Origin: Bacteroidota bacterium
GTDB lineage: Bacteria > Bacteroidota > Bacteroidia > Chitinophagales > Chitinophagaceae
Direction: 5' to 3'
NCBI GenBank assembly: GCA_030706605.1
Contig: JAUZOE010000001.1
Span: forward strand, 124,001 to 188,000
DNA length: 64,000 nucleotides
The notes below the pieces were generated by a model. It was given only the letters and a program-made list of their open reading frames with translations, had not been told where the DNA came from and ran no database searches. The position numbers and the translations under genes are program-made. Shown one piece after another: positions 26,920-36,284 of the stretch (positions are counted from its first letter, which is position 1; every line of letters begins with the position of its first letter).

Positions 26920-27789
26920 TTAGTCATCCAATAACTTTGCAAGAAATATCAAATCATTTTTTTTGTAAATACTATCCGGACTGAGAAAGCATTTACTAAA
27001 CTCTTCCAACAAATGCTGTATGATTCTTTTATTATTAAGTTGGCGGTAATATGAGGGAGTAGGCGGTACAGAAATTCTTTTAAAATAGCTTTCTACATCT
27101 TTATGGGAATATACCTGTCCATTTTGAGGATCAATATAAAAATTAATTTTTTCTTTTTTTTGTTTTGGCGCAATAGGAAAATTTACATCAACATCAAAAT
27201 ATCCAAGAATAAACTGTTTGGGAATATTTATGGCTTTCACAGGAATGTCGAGCATTTCACAGAGAATTAAATAAAGGACACCATTTGTTATGGCATTTCC
27301 TCTTTTATTCTCTATTAATTTTGTAATTATAAAATCGTCCGGAACATCATAACTAACTTCATTTCCTTTTAGTTTATAATAGCTGTATAGAATCCCGGAA
27401 ATTACATTTACTTGTTCCAACGGAGTAAGATAGCTATTCAATTCAAGCCAGATATTTCTCCTTATTTTTTCTATTTCCTGCAATGTATTGTTAGGGATCA
27501 ATTCAGGATAACTATATCGTGATGCCAGCATTGCTCCCTGGAGTAACTCGCAAGATCCATTTTTCCACAAAGTAAATTCCTCTGTTAAGTCACGGAAATG
27601 CAATTTATGAATCACCATCTCAATTCTTTCCTGAACAACTTCATCAGGGCTATTTTCCCATAAATTTTCAAGATTGGGAATAATAGCCCGGCCGTGAGAA
27701 ATAATCCGGTCTGTTACCGTGCTGAAAACTTCTTCATCGGGATCATCAATCAGATGAAACAGTGCAGATATTTCTTTATTTTCCAGCAT
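26920..27789 (-). CDS. SirB1/transglutaminase-like domain protein with N-terminal HEAT-like segment
   Basis: 289 residues. The N-terminal 60 residues look like two HEAT repeats ('LFHLIDDPDEEVFSTVTDRIISHGRAIIPNLENLW'). The SirB1_N-type domain follows: 'LTPLEQVNVISGILYSYYKL', 'IENKRGNAITNGVLYLILCEMLDIPVKAINIPKQFILGYF'. Proteins of this kind have the transglutaminase-like fold but no established enzyme activity. It lies between topA (78 bases upstream) and ogt, on the same strand. The function is unknown. Confidence 0.82.
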   Translation of the reverse strand: MLENKEISALFHLIDDPDEEVFSTVTDRIISHGRAIIPNLENLWENSPDEVVQERIEMVIHKLHFRDLTEEFTLWKNGSCELLQGAMLASRYSYPELIPNNTLQEIEKIRRNIWLELNSYLTPLEQVNVISGILYSYYKLKGNEVSYDVPDDFIITKLIENKRGNAITNGVLYLILCEMLDIPVKAINIPKQFILGYFDVDVNFPIAPKQKKEKINFYIDPQNGQVYSHKDVESYFKRISVPPTPSYYRQLNNKRIIQHLLEEFSKCFLSPDSIYKKNDLIFLAKLLDD

Positions 27790-27867
27790 TCAACAAATCT
27801 ATTTTTTTACCAGGTTAATATTGTTATTGTAAAGATAGAAAAGTTAAAACCCGTCCACAAAAAATCT

Positions 27868-30444
27868 TCATTTCTTCTTCGCTGCTTTCTTTGGAGAGGA
27901 TTTTTTTGTTACGTTTTTCTTACCTGCAGCTTTTTTATCAAATGCTTTCGGGTCTTGTTGCAAGATCATTTTCTTTACCTCTTCCAGTTCTATCTCAGCT
28001 AATTCTTCAGGAGTATATTTTCCACCGGCTGGTCTGGCAGTAAGTTTGAGCATTTTTTTACCAAAACGGATGAATGGCCCCCAACGACCATTCTCAATAG
28101 CAATTTTTTCTGCAGGCCATTGCCTGATAAACCGGTTGGCCTCTTTTTCAATCTTTTTCTGAATCAGTTCATCACAATCTTTTTGCGTAAGCATATCAAA
28201 ATTGTAAGCTCTTGGAATATTGATGAACAGATCGTTCCATTTTATAAAAGGGCCAAAACGCCCTTTACCTTTTGTAATTGGTTTTTCATCATAAAAACCA
28301 ATCGGTGCATCTTCTGTCTTTTTGGCATTAATAATTTCAATGGCCCTTGGTAAATCAACTTCTGTAGGCTCTTCCCCTTTTGGAATAGAAATAAACTGTT
28401 CTCCAAATTTTACATACGGTCCAAACCTTCCTATATTTATTGAAACCTCCTTCTCTTCATATTCGCCTAAAGTAATTGGCAGCTTAAACAAATCCATTGC
28501 CTCTTCCAATGAAATAGTTTCTATACTCTGGGTAGATTTCAATTTGGCAAAACGAGGTTTTTCTTCATCGCTCTGAACACCTATCTGTACCATAGGCCCA
28601 TATTTGCCCATACGGGCAAAAACAGGTTTATCGCTTTCGGGATCTCTTCCTAATTCACGTTCACCTTTGGCACGTTCCGCATTTTCCAGCGTATGCTCTA
28701 CTGATTCATGAAAAGGCTTATAAAAATCGCTAACCATATTACTCCATTGCTCTTTCCCTTCGGCAATTTTATCAAATTCTTCCTCAATATTTGCAGTAAA
28801 TGAATAATCCATCACCTTATCAAAATATTGATTTAAAAAATCTGTAACCACCAATCCAAGATCTGTTGGAAATAATTTTGACTTTTCAGCACCGGTTATT
28901 TCATGTGTTTTTATATTTTCTATTGAATTATTCCTGGTCAGTTTTACAATTCTTACTTCGCGTTGCACTCCTTCTTTATCTCTCTTTTCCACATAATTTC
29001 TTTTTACAATAGTACTGATAGTAGGTGCATAAGTACTGGGCCTTCCTATTCCCAATTCTTCCAGTTTTTTTACCAAAGAGGCCTCTGTATACCTTGCCGC
29101 ATGCCTTGTAAATTTTTCAGTAGCGGTCATCTCTTCAAAATCCAATTGCTGATTGAAACTTAGTGGTGGGAGGCGACTCTCGCTACCAAAACCCGAATTT
29201 TCATTGTCATCATCATCATTTCCTTCATTATAAACTTTCAAAAAGCCATCAAATTTTAATACTTCACCTGAAGCGGTAAGTTCATCATTAGTGGTACTGA
29301 TTTTTATTTTGGCAGTAGTTTTCTCTAATATAGCATCGCTCATCTGGCTGGCTATGGTACGTTTCCAGATGAGATCATAAAGGCGTGAAGTTTCAGCATC
29401 AAAGGCTTTATTTTCACTCATATCGGTTGGGCGAATGGCTTCATGAGCTTCCTGTGCGCTCTCATTTTTATTCTTATAGTTGCGCAACTGCAGGTATTTT
29501 TCACCATAATTCTTACGGATCTCACTTTCTATCTGCCCTTTGGCTGTTGCGCTTAAATTGACGCTATCCGTTCGCATATAGGTAATCATCCCGCTTTCAT
29601 ATAGCTTTTGAGCCAATATCATGGTTTTGCTCACACCATATCCTAATTTGCGACTCGCTTCCTGCTGCAAAGTAGAAGTAGTGAAAGGTGCAGCCGAAGA
29701 ACGCTTTCCCGGTTTTACAATAATGTCTTTTACCGAATAAGAAGCATTTTTACATCCCTCCAAAAACTTTTGGGCTTCTTCGATAGTTCTAGCCACGCCA
29801 TCTTCAGCTTTAAAAGAAATACGTCTACCCGAAGAATCAGTCGCAGCTAATAATGCTTCTATTTTAAAACTGGAAGCAGATTGAAACTGGTTAATCTCTC
29901 TTTCTCTTTCAGCTATTAATTTTACGGCTACGCTTTGTACTCTTCCGGCGCTTAATCCGCCTTGCATACCTATCTTTCTCCATAATACCGGAGAAAGTTC
30001 AAACCCTACCAATCTGTCTAATATTCTTCTAGCCTGTTGAGAATTTACCAGGTTCATGTCAATCAACCTGGGGTTTTCTACTGCAGCAGTTATGGCAGAT
30101 TTGGTTATTTCGTGAAATACGATCCTTTTTGTAGTTTTCACATCAAGGCCCAACACTTCGGCAAGATGCCAACTGATGCTTTCACCTTCACGATCCTCAT
30201 CCGAAGCCAGCCATACAGTTTCTGCTTTTTTTGCCAATTGCTTCAAATCCTTTACTACTTTGGCTTTATCCGCAGGCACTTTATACCGAGGCGCAAAATT
30301 ATTATTAACATCAATACCCATATCATCCTTTTCCAGATCGCGTATATGCCCATAACAACTCTTTACTTCGAAATCTTTTCCCAGGATTTTTTCAATTGTT
30401 TTAGCTTTTGCAGGTGACTCAACTATCAATAAATTTTTTGCCAT
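27868..30444 (-). CDS. topA: DNA topoisomerase I
   Basis: 858 residues. The N-terminal Toprim domain is 'NLLIVESPAKAKTIEKILG' with 'WLASDEDREGESISWHLAE'. The catalytic Tyr is in 'YESGMITYMRTDSVNLS' near residue 290. Instead of zinc ribbons the C-terminus has four beta-rich repeats of the type 'GRFGPYVKFG' (about 625-820) and a lysine/alanine-rich tail 'KKAAGKKNVTKKSSPKKAAKKK' that should bind DNA non-specifically. It relaxes negative supercoils. The upstream region carries no obvious promoter box on its strand. Confidence 0.97.
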   Translation of the reverse strand: MAKNLLIVESPAKAKTIEKILGKDFEVKSCYGHIRDLEKDDMGIDVNNNFAPRYKVPADKAKVVKDLKQLAKKAETVWLASDEDREGESISWHLAEVLGLDVKTTKRIVFHEITKSAITAAVENPRLIDMNLVNSQQARRILDRLVGFELSPVLWRKIGMQGGLSAGRVQSVAVKLIAEREREINQFQSASSFKIEALLAATDSSGRRISFKAEDGVARTIEEAQKFLEGCKNASYSVKDIIVKPGKRSSAAPFTTSTLQQEASRKLGYGVSKTMILAQKLYESGMITYMRTDSVNLSATAKGQIESEIRKNYGEKYLQLRNYKNKNESAQEAHEAIRPTDMSENKAFDAETSRLYDLIWKRTIASQMSDAILEKTTAKIKISTTNDELTASGEVLKFDGFLKVYNEGNDDDDNENSGFGSESRLPPLSFNQQLDFEEMTATEKFTRHAARYTEASLVKKLEELGIGRPSTYAPTISTIVKRNYVEKRDKEGVQREVRIVKLTRNNSIENIKTHEITGAEKSKLFPTDLGLVVTDFLNQYFDKVMDYSFTANIEEEFDKIAEGKEQWSNMVSDFYKPFHESVEHTLENAERAKGERELGRDPESDKPVFARMGKYGPMVQIGVQSDEEKPRFAKLKSTQSIETISLEEAMDLFKLPITLGEYEEKEVSINIGRFGPYVKFGEQFISIPKGEEPTEVDLPRAIEIINAKKTEDAPIGFYDEKPITKGKGRFGPFIKWNDLFINIPRAYNFDMLTQKDCDELIQKKIEKEANRFIRQWPAEKIAIENGRWGPFIRFGKKMLKLTARPAGGKYTPEELAEIELEEVKKMILQQDPKAFDKKAAGKKNVTKKSSPKKAAKKK

Positions 30445-30753
30445 AATAATCGTTATTTATCCTTTTCTATACTAAGCCCGTTTTTAAAATTCATTCTTTT
30501 ATGTGCTTTGCAATATTAGCTTAAAAATTAAAAAACAAACTTTTATTGCAAAATTTGTTTTCTTACGTTCCCTTTATTATCTTTGTTAGGCCCTCATTAG
30601 AAACTAATACTAAGTTTCGATAATCCAAAACCAAAATTGGAATTATTGTGTTAAAAAAATAATTAAAGTTAACCAACTATCAACTACAGTTACATATTAA
30701 GTAGAATAAAAAAAATTACTTTAAATATAATGGGTAGTTAAAACAAAATTTGC
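30445..30753. other. Divergent intergenic region between topA and the DUF2520 gene
   Basis: No gene. It is very AT-rich and holds a promoter on the plus strand (30554-30585), which would give the DUF2520 gene a leader of about 160 bases. No riboswitch fold was recognised in that leader. Confidence 0.5.
30554..30585 (+). promoter_or_regulatory. Bacteroidota-type promoter (TTTG-N20-TATCTTTG)
   Basis: The -33 box TTTG is at 30554-30557 and the -7 box TATCTTTG at 30578-30585, with a spacing of 20 (consensus 19). It probably drives the DUF2520-kdsC-UbiA-maf genes. Confidence 0.65.
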
Positions 30754-31521
30754 ATGAAGATTGTAATTGTAGGTTCTGGCAATACTGCCACTGTCTTAAG
30801 TGCCCTATTGCACAATGCGCAACATGAAATTGTACAGGTCGTAAGTAGAAATATAGATAATGCCCGTATGCTGGCTTCTGAGTATAATGCATCTGCTGCT
30901 ATACTGACTGATGAACAATTTGCTGATGCTGATATTTATTTAATTGCACTTAATGATGCTGCCCTTGACCATGTGGAAAGAATTCCTGCGCTTGCCAATA
31001 AATTTGTAGTACACACAGCCGGAGCAGTTTCAATAGAGGCTTTAAAAAGTTGCTCCGAAAATTATGGTGTTCTTTATCCCGTACAAACTCTTTCAAAATT
31101 TAGCGACCATACTCCTAAAATTCCATTTTTAGTAACTGGTAGTAATAAAGAAACCCTGCACAGGATTCTTGGTCTTGCAAAGAGCATTTCAGATGATGTA
31201 ACAGAAGCCAATGATGCAGAAAGATTAAATTATCATGTAGCCGCAGTATTTGTAAGTAATTTTGCCAATCATATGTTTGCACTTGCAGAATTATTTTGTA
31301 CCAAAGAAAAAATTGATTTTAAAAGATTATACCCGCTTATCAATGAGATAAATGAAAGAGTCAATCACCATTCTCCCTACTTAACCCAGACAGGCCCTGC
31401 CATAAGGGATGATGTTTTCACATTAGGCAAACACTTACAGGCACTTTCTGCTCACCCCGACCTTAAATATATTTACCTTAAGATGTCAGAAAGCATCATT
31501 AAAATGCATGGAAAGCGTTGA
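30754..31521 (+). CDS. DUF2520 / F420-dependent-reductase-like Rossmann protein
   Basis: 255 residues. It begins with a nucleotide-binding motif 'MKIVIVGSGNTATVLSALLHNA'. The middle has 'DIYLIALNDAALDHV' and 'KFVVHTAGAVSIEAL', and the C-terminal helical DUF2520 domain contains 'YHVAAVFVSNFANHMFALAE'. It resembles ketopantoate/pyrroline-5-carboxylate-reductase-like enzymes, but the substrate is unknown. It precedes kdsC, the UbiA-family gene and maf on the same strand, an order I associate with many Bacteroidota. Confidence 0.88.
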   Translation: MKIVIVGSGNTATVLSALLHNAQHEIVQVVSRNIDNARMLASEYNASAAILTDEQFADADIYLIALNDAALDHVERIPALANKFVVHTAGAVSIEALKSCSENYGVLYPVQTLSKFSDHTPKIPFLVTGSNKETLHRILGLAKSISDDVTEANDAERLNYHVAAVFVSNFANHMFALAELFCTKEKIDFKRLYPLINEINERVNHHSPYLTQTGPAIRDDVFTLGKHLQALSAHPDLKYIYLKMSESIIKMHGKR

Positions 31522-31658
31522 TACCATTATCTAAATAGTAATTACAAAATAAGAATAGTGATTATTTTTGTAAAGCGTAGTTTTACAACCAAAAAAGAAT
31601 TCTTAAATAGATTGCACTAATTACAAAAGCACTCTTCTCAATAAACTTATACAGTCAC

Positions 31659-32180
31659 ATGCATATTCTTTCCCGATTTAAGCTAATTAAAACTTTTGCA
31701 TTTGACATGGATGGTGTACTCACAGATGGCAGCGTGTTTATAGACAATAAAAATAACTGGCTGAGAAGAATGAGCATAAAAGATGGATATGCATTACAAT
31801 TGGCCATAAAAGCGGAATTTAATGTAGTTGTCATTTCAGGGAGCGATTCCCCCGAAGTAAAAGATCGTCTAACTCGTTTGGGGATCGACGATGTGTATAT
31901 GAAAATAACAGATAAGGAAATTTTTTTAAAAGAGCTGGCATCAAAAAAAAATTGGCTCCTCAGCGAAATTTTGTATATGGGCGATGATATTCCTGATTAT
32001 GCCTGTATGAGAATTGTGGGCCTTGCAGCCTGTCCTGCAAATGCTGTATCAGAAATTAAAGAAATTTCTTCCTATATTTCACCTTTGAGCGGCGGTTATG
32101 GTTGCGTAAGAGATGTTATAGAAAAAGTGTTGAAACTGAATAATAAATGGTCTTTATTTACTACCACTCCGTCTACTTAA
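31659..32180 (+). CDS. kdsC: 3-deoxy-D-manno-octulosonate 8-phosphate phosphatase (KdsC/YrbI family HAD)
   Basis: 173 residues, the normal size of the cap-less HAD-IIIC phosphatase. The nucleophile motif is 'FAFDMDGVLTDGSVFIDN' (DxD, Asp at about 17). Also seen are 'VVVISGSDSPEVKDRLTRLGIDDVY' and 'ILYMGDDIPDYACMRIVGLAACPANAV'. It removes phosphate from KDO-8-P to give KDO for lipopolysaccharide. A -7-like box TATTTTTG (31563-31570) lies in the 137-base gap before it, but no matching -33 box was found. Confidence 0.93.
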   Translation: MHILSRFKLIKTFAFDMDGVLTDGSVFIDNKNNWLRRMSIKDGYALQLAIKAEFNVVVISGSDSPEVKDRLTRLGIDDVYMKITDKEIFLKELASKKNWLLSEILYMGDDIPDYACMRIVGLAACPANAVSEIKEISSYISPLSGGYGCVRDVIEKVLKLNNKWSLFTTTPST

Positions 32181-32206
32181 TCAATCATTATTTTTAAGAT
32201 TTTTGT

Positions 32207-33145
32207 ATGAAGACGATAACAGCATTTTTCCGATTGATAAGGTGGCCCAACCTAATTTTTATTGTGTTGACACAAGCGCTCTTCAGATATTATATTTTGC
32301 CCTTTGTGTACCAGTATAACCATAGTGATTATGAAAACATAAAACTTTCACAAACTTTATTTATATTATTAAGCCTTGCATCAGTATGTATTGCTGCTGC
32401 CGGTTATATTATCAATGATTATTTCGACGTCAATATTGATCAGGTCAATAAATCTTCTAAAGTAATAATCGGCAGGTATATTAAAAGAAGATATGCTATT
32501 TTGTTTCACGCCCTGCTATCATTAGCAGGTCTGATCCTAAGCCTGTATATTGGTTACAAAATTAACAATATTTATATCCCGGTTTTTAATTTTATCGCAA
32601 TTGTTCTGCTTTGGTTTTATTCTACCACATTCAAAAAAAAATTACTAATCGGCAATATTCTCATTTCGTTATTAACTGCATGGGTTATCCTTGTGATGAC
32701 AGTTGCAGAATACCGTTTTAGAATTTCGCCCCATGATATAGTGTGGCAAAGATTATTAAAAGTTTCCTTCGTATATGCTGGTTTTGCTTTTATTATCTCA
32801 TTGATACGCGAAGTAATAAAAGACATGGAAGATATACAAGGCGATCTTAATTATGGATGTAAAACCATGCCTATAGTTTGGGGATTACCTGTTTCTAAAG
32901 TTTTTGCAGGCGTATGGATTATTGTACTTACAGGTCTTATTGCTGCTATCCAGATTTATGCTATACAACTGGGTTGGTGGTATTCTGCATTATATTCTTT
33001 ATTTACTATTATCATACCCTTGATATGGATTTTGCGTAAATTATATGAAGCTGCCACACCTGAAAAATTTCACCAGCTAAGCACCATGGTAAAACTGATT
33101 ATGCTTACCGGAATCATCTCAATGATTTTCTTTAAATATTTTTGA
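32207..33145 (+). CDS. UbiA-family prenyltransferase, likely (di)geranylgeranylglyceryl phosphate synthase type
   Basis: 312 residues with eight to nine helices. The two Asp-rich motifs are 'AGYIINDYFDVNIDQVNKSSKVI' (NDxxDxxxD) and 'LIREVIKDMEDIQGDLNYGCKTMPIVWG' (DxxDxxxD). The short form with 'KTMPIVWG' fits the archaeal-type digeranylgeranylglyceryl-phosphate synthase branch of UbiA found in Bacteroidota. It would attach a second prenyl chain to an ether-linked prenylglyceryl phosphate, the product of the enzyme at 6894-7655. The alternatives are menaquinone- or heme-type prenyl transfer, which have other signatures. The substrate is inferred. Confidence 0.87.
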   Translation: MKTITAFFRLIRWPNLIFIVLTQALFRYYILPFVYQYNHSDYENIKLSQTLFILLSLASVCIAAAGYIINDYFDVNIDQVNKSSKVIIGRYIKRRYAILFHALLSLAGLILSLYIGYKINNIYIPVFNFIAIVLLWFYSTTFKKKLLIGNILISLLTAWVILVMTVAEYRFRISPHDIVWQRLLKVSFVYAGFAFIISLIREVIKDMEDIQGDLNYGCKTMPIVWGLPVSKVFAGVWIIVLTGLIAAIQIYAIQLGWWYSALYSLFTIIIPLIWILRKLYEAATPEKFHQLSTMVKLIMLTGIISMIFFKYF

Positions 33146-33154
33146 TCTGAAAAA

Positions 33155-33739
33155 ATGCAACAATTAATTTTAGGCTCAGCCTCTCCCCGCAGAAAACAAT
33201 TACTGGAACAGGCCGAGATCCCTTTTGAGATATTCATTGCGGATACAGATGAAAGTTACCCCAGCCAAATGTTACCAATTGACATTGCCATACACATTGC
33301 TATCAACAAAGCGCTGGCTGTGCAAAAATTAATAATGCAGAAAGACTCCGGCCAAAAACAGAAAACCATTATCGCTGCCGATACTATTGTTGTATTGGAA
33401 AACAAAATTATTGGAAAACCTGCCAATCGTGAAGACGCTATAAATATACTGGCCGCTTTATCAGGTAAAATGCACAAAGTAATTACAGGGGTTTGCATTG
33501 TATTTGCCACGGGCCAAATAGAATTTGCAGAAGAAACTGAAGTAGAATTTCATGAGCTTACCCGCACCCAAATTGAATATTATGTGGACCAGTACAAACC
33601 CTATGATAAAGCCGGAGCTTATGCCATCCAGGAATGGATTGGGATAATCGGGATAAAATCAATAAAAGGAGATTTCTATAATGTGATGGGATTGCCTGTA
33701 AGCCGGGTGGTTAAAGAACTGGAAATAATAACAAACTGA
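33155..33739 (+). CDS. maf: Maf-family nucleoside triphosphate pyrophosphatase
   Basis: 194 residues. It starts 'MQQLILGSASPRRKQLLEQA' with the Maf signature SASPRR. 'IIAADTIVVLENKIIGKPANREDA' and 'KAGAYAIQEWIGIIGIKSIKGDFYNVMGLPV' complete the pattern. Family members hydrolyse dTTP, UTP and modified nucleotides and can affect septum formation. It is 9 bases after the UbiA-family gene, end of the plus-strand set. Confidence 0.95.
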   Translation: MQQLILGSASPRRKQLLEQAEIPFEIFIADTDESYPSQMLPIDIAIHIAINKALAVQKLIMQKDSGQKQKTIIAADTIVVLENKIIGKPANREDAINILAALSGKMHKVITGVCIVFATGQIEFAEETEVEFHELTRTQIEYYVDQYKPYDKAGAYAIQEWIGIIGIKSIKGDFYNVMGLPVSRVVKELEIITN

Positions 33740-33765
33740 TACGATCATGATCATTCCTATGGAAG

Positions 33766-34548
33766 CTATCCCTCCATACTTTGCACAATTAATTCAGCAA
33801 TGTCAAATACTTTTACGCTTTCTTCTTTTTCATGAAGTTTAACACCATCGCTGAGCATAGTCATGCAAAAAGGACAATTAGAAGCGATAATACCCGCTCC
33901 GGTTTCTATAGCTTCTGCAGTACGTTCTTCATTAATTCTTTTTGTGCCTTTTTCTTCTTCTTTAAACATCTGTGCACCACCGGCTCCACAGCATAACCCC
34001 TTGCTTTTGCAACGCTTCATTTCTACCAATTCCACATCAAGCGCTTCAAGTACTTTTCGTGGCGCTTCATAAATATTATTAGCCCGGCCGAGGTAGCAAC
34101 TATCATGGTAAGTGATTTTTTTTCCTCTGAAAACCCCATCTTCTTTCATTTTTATTTTTCCCTCATCAATCAACTTCTGTAAGAAAGTGGCATGATGCAC
34201 CACTTCATAATTTCCTCCAAGTACAGGATATTCATTTTTAAAAATATTAAAACAATGGGGACAGGCAGTTACTATTTTTTTTATCTGGTAACCATCAAGA
34301 ATATGCATATTCTGGTAAGCCATCATCTGGAATAAAAATTCGTTTCCCGCACGTCTTGCCGGATCGCCGGTACACATTTCTTCCTTTCCAAGAATGGCAT
34401 AGTTGATACCTACTTTACTTAATATGCTTGCAAAAGCCTTAGTGATTTTTTGCGCACGCTGATCATAACTTCCTGAACAGCCCACCCAAAACAAAATTTC
34501 AGGCATTTTATTTTCCGCAAGCATTTCCTCCATCGTTGGTATATGCAT
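33766..34548 (-). CDS. (Fe-S)-binding protein with two CCG domains (LutA/GlpC/HdrB type)
   Basis: The start is taken at the ATG at 34548 (MHIPTMEEMLAENKMPEILF), 260 residues; an in-frame ATG at 34596 would add 16 residues that lack family similarity. Cys motifs are 'LFWVGCSGSYDQRAQK', 'TACPHCFNIFKNEYP', 'ITYHDSCYLGRAN', 'CKSKGLCCGAGGAQMF' and 'ASNCPFCMTMLSDG', that is, two CCG domains. Such proteins transfer electrons or hold a 4Fe-4S cluster in lactate, glycerol-3-phosphate or heterodisulfide oxidoreductases. The usual partner ferredoxin-like subunit is not adjacent. It is convergent with maf. Confidence 0.92.
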   Translation of the reverse strand: MHIPTMEEMLAENKMPEILFWVGCSGSYDQRAQKITKAFASILSKVGINYAILGKEEMCTGDPARRAGNEFLFQMMAYQNMHILDGYQIKKIVTACPHCFNIFKNEYPVLGGNYEVVHHATFLQKLIDEGKIKMKEDGVFRGKKITYHDSCYLGRANNIYEAPRKVLEALDVELVEMKRCKSKGLCCGAGGAQMFKEEEKGTKRINEERTAEAIETGAGIIASNCPFCMTMLSDGVKLHEKEESVKVFDIAELIVQSMEG

Positions 34549-34621
34549 CTTCTCAGTTTTAATACAGCTAAAGTACAACAAACAATTTTGAAGCATACCT
34601 GTAGATTCAGTAGTTTAAACT

Positions 34622-34629
34622 TATTTTTG
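34622..34629 (+). promoter_or_regulatory. Promoter-like -7 box TATTTTTG
   Basis: It is 17 bases before the ATG of the ATP-grasp gene. No TTTG -33 box at spacing 19 was found, so only half of the consensus is present. Confidence 0.35.
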
Positions 34630-34646
34630 CAGACTCTGAAAAAAAA

Positions 34647-35693
34647 ATGAATTTGATCAAAAAAATAAAAAACTGGGAACAGTGGCCCTTTAAAATTCTC
34701 TATGCACCAATAGTTCCCGTATGGCTTTGGTATATGATCCGGTCAGGTTCTGTATGGTTTTTTACTCCAAGTAACCCCAAATTAACCTTTGGTGGCATGG
34801 AAGGGGAACCTAAAAAAGAAATGCATGAACTTCTACCAATTCATCTTTGCCCAGTTTACTTTAATGTAAATCCCTCTCATGATTTTTCTGAAGTACTTAA
34901 GCAACTGTCTCTTTCAGGAATACAATTTCCACTGATAGTAAAACCAGAAATAGGCGGCCAGGGCATTTTATTCAGAAAGATTGACAATGAAACACATCTG
35001 AAAGAATACCACGAAAAAGTTCCGGTTGAATATTTTATCCAGGAGTTTATAAAATACCCAATTGAGATAAGCCTGTTTTATTACAGGTACCCATTTGAAA
35101 CAAAAGGAGCTATCACAGGCTTTCTGCAGAAAGTGCCAATGCAGGTAACCGGTGATGGAAAACATACTTTAGAACAACTGATCCTGCTAAATTCAAAAAT
35201 CAAAAAAAGAATTGAAGAAGTGAGGCCAAAACATTCCATCAATTTTAATAAAATCATCCCCTCCGGAGAAAAGTATATTTTGAGCTACGCTGCCAATCAC
35301 AACAGGGGCGCCAGGTTTATTGATTTAAGTACTGAGATTAATAATAACCTTGTGGCCATGCTTGATGAAATAAGTCTTGACATTAACGATTTTTTTTATG
35401 GCCGGTACGATATTATGTGCGATTCGATAGAAGATTTAAAACTAGGGAAGAATTTTGTCATATTAGAGTATAATGGTTGTGGTGCTGAGCCTAATCATTT
35501 TTATGACACAGGCTACACATTAGTACAGGCATGGAAAGAAATTTTAAAACACTGGAAAATATTGTACACAATCAGTAATTATAATCATCAACAAGGAATA
35601 GCCTATTGGCCCTTAATGAAAGGAATTAAGTTTAGAGTTGACACAAAAAAATATTATAAAATAATTAATACTGCTGATAAAAATATTTCCTAA
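34647..35693 (+). CDS. ATP-grasp fold ligase of unknown specificity
   Basis: 348 residues. The ATP-grasp pattern is visible: 'FPLIVKPEIGGQGILFRKID' (lysine and glycine loop), 'PVEYFIQEFI', 'GAITGFLQKVPMQVTGDGKHT', and the metal-binding 'FVILEYNGCGAEPNHFYD' near the C-terminus, typical of carboxylate-amine ligases such as D-Ala-D-Ala or glutamate ligases. The N-terminus has a hydrophobic stretch 'ILYAPIVPVWLWYMIRSG', unusual for a soluble ligase. There is no adjacent pathway gene, so the product cannot be named. The next gene is a YceI protein. Confidence 0.8.
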   Translation: MNLIKKIKNWEQWPFKILYAPIVPVWLWYMIRSGSVWFFTPSNPKLTFGGMEGEPKKEMHELLPIHLCPVYFNVNPSHDFSEVLKQLSLSGIQFPLIVKPEIGGQGILFRKIDNETHLKEYHEKVPVEYFIQEFIKYPIEISLFYYRYPFETKGAITGFLQKVPMQVTGDGKHTLEQLILLNSKIKKRIEEVRPKHSINFNKIIPSGEKYILSYAANHNRGARFIDLSTEINNNLVAMLDEISLDINDFFYGRYDIMCDSIEDLKLGKNFVILEYNGCGAEPNHFYDTGYTLVQAWKEILKHWKILYTISNYNHQQGIAYWPLMKGIKFRVDTKKYYKIINTADKNIS

Positions 35694-35728
35694 AAAAAAC
35701 GCAACTTACCTGAGAAAAAATTAAAATT

Positions 35729-36277
35729 ATGTTCTTGAAAACCCTGTTACCATTTTTATTTTTTGCAACGACCACCCTTAGTGCTCAAAATTACAAACCC
35801 ACGGATAACGGAAGTAAAGTTCATTTTGAGATCAAAAATTTTGGTATAAGTACCGGTGGCGATTTTACCGGGCTAAAGGGAGAAATTCAATTTTTACCTG
35901 ATAATATTACTTCCTCCCAATTCAATGTATCAGTAGCAGCCTCTACTATTGATACTGATAATTCACTAAGAGATAAAAGCCTGGTAGGCGATGAATATTT
36001 TGACACAGCAAAATATCCTCAAATAAAAATAGTTTCAACGAAAATTGACAAGACCAATAAAACAGCTACTGGATTTTATTATTTTTCGGGCAACATCACC
36101 ATGCATGGCGTTACCAAAACAATCTCATTCCCTTTTCAGGCCGAAAAAATACAAGATGATTATTTGTTTACCGGCAAATTTGAAATTAACCGGTTGGATT
36201 TTGGCATAGGTGAAAAAAGTATGGTTTTAGGTAATACAGTGTCGGTATCTTTATCTATTCTGGCAAAAAAGAGTTAA
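35729..36277 (+). CDS. YceI family periplasmic lipid-binding-like protein
   Basis: 182 residues with a signal peptide cleaved after 'TTTLSAQN'. The beta-barrel body 'GSKVHFEIKNFGISTGGDFTGLKGEIQF' and 'MHGVTKTISFPFQAEKI' match the YceI/TT1927b fold, which holds isoprenoid chains in its pore. It may carry isoprenoid or quinone molecules in the periplasm. It lies 8 bases before the LysE-family gene, so the two are likely co-transcribed. Confidence 0.93.
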   Translation: MFLKTLLPFLFFATTTLSAQNYKPTDNGSKVHFEIKNFGISTGGDFTGLKGEIQFLPDNITSSQFNVSVAASTIDTDNSLRDKSLVGDEYFDTAKYPQIKIVSTKIDKTNKTATGFYYFSGNITMHGVTKTISFPFQAEKIQDDYLFTGKFEINRLDFGIGEKSMVLGNTVSVSLSILAKKS

Positions 36278-36284
36278 GAAGTAT

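Noticed and set aside
30586-30753. Riboswitch in the 160-base leader of the DUF2520 gene
   Set aside because: The leader is AT-rich and no recognisable aptamer core or strong stem was seen.
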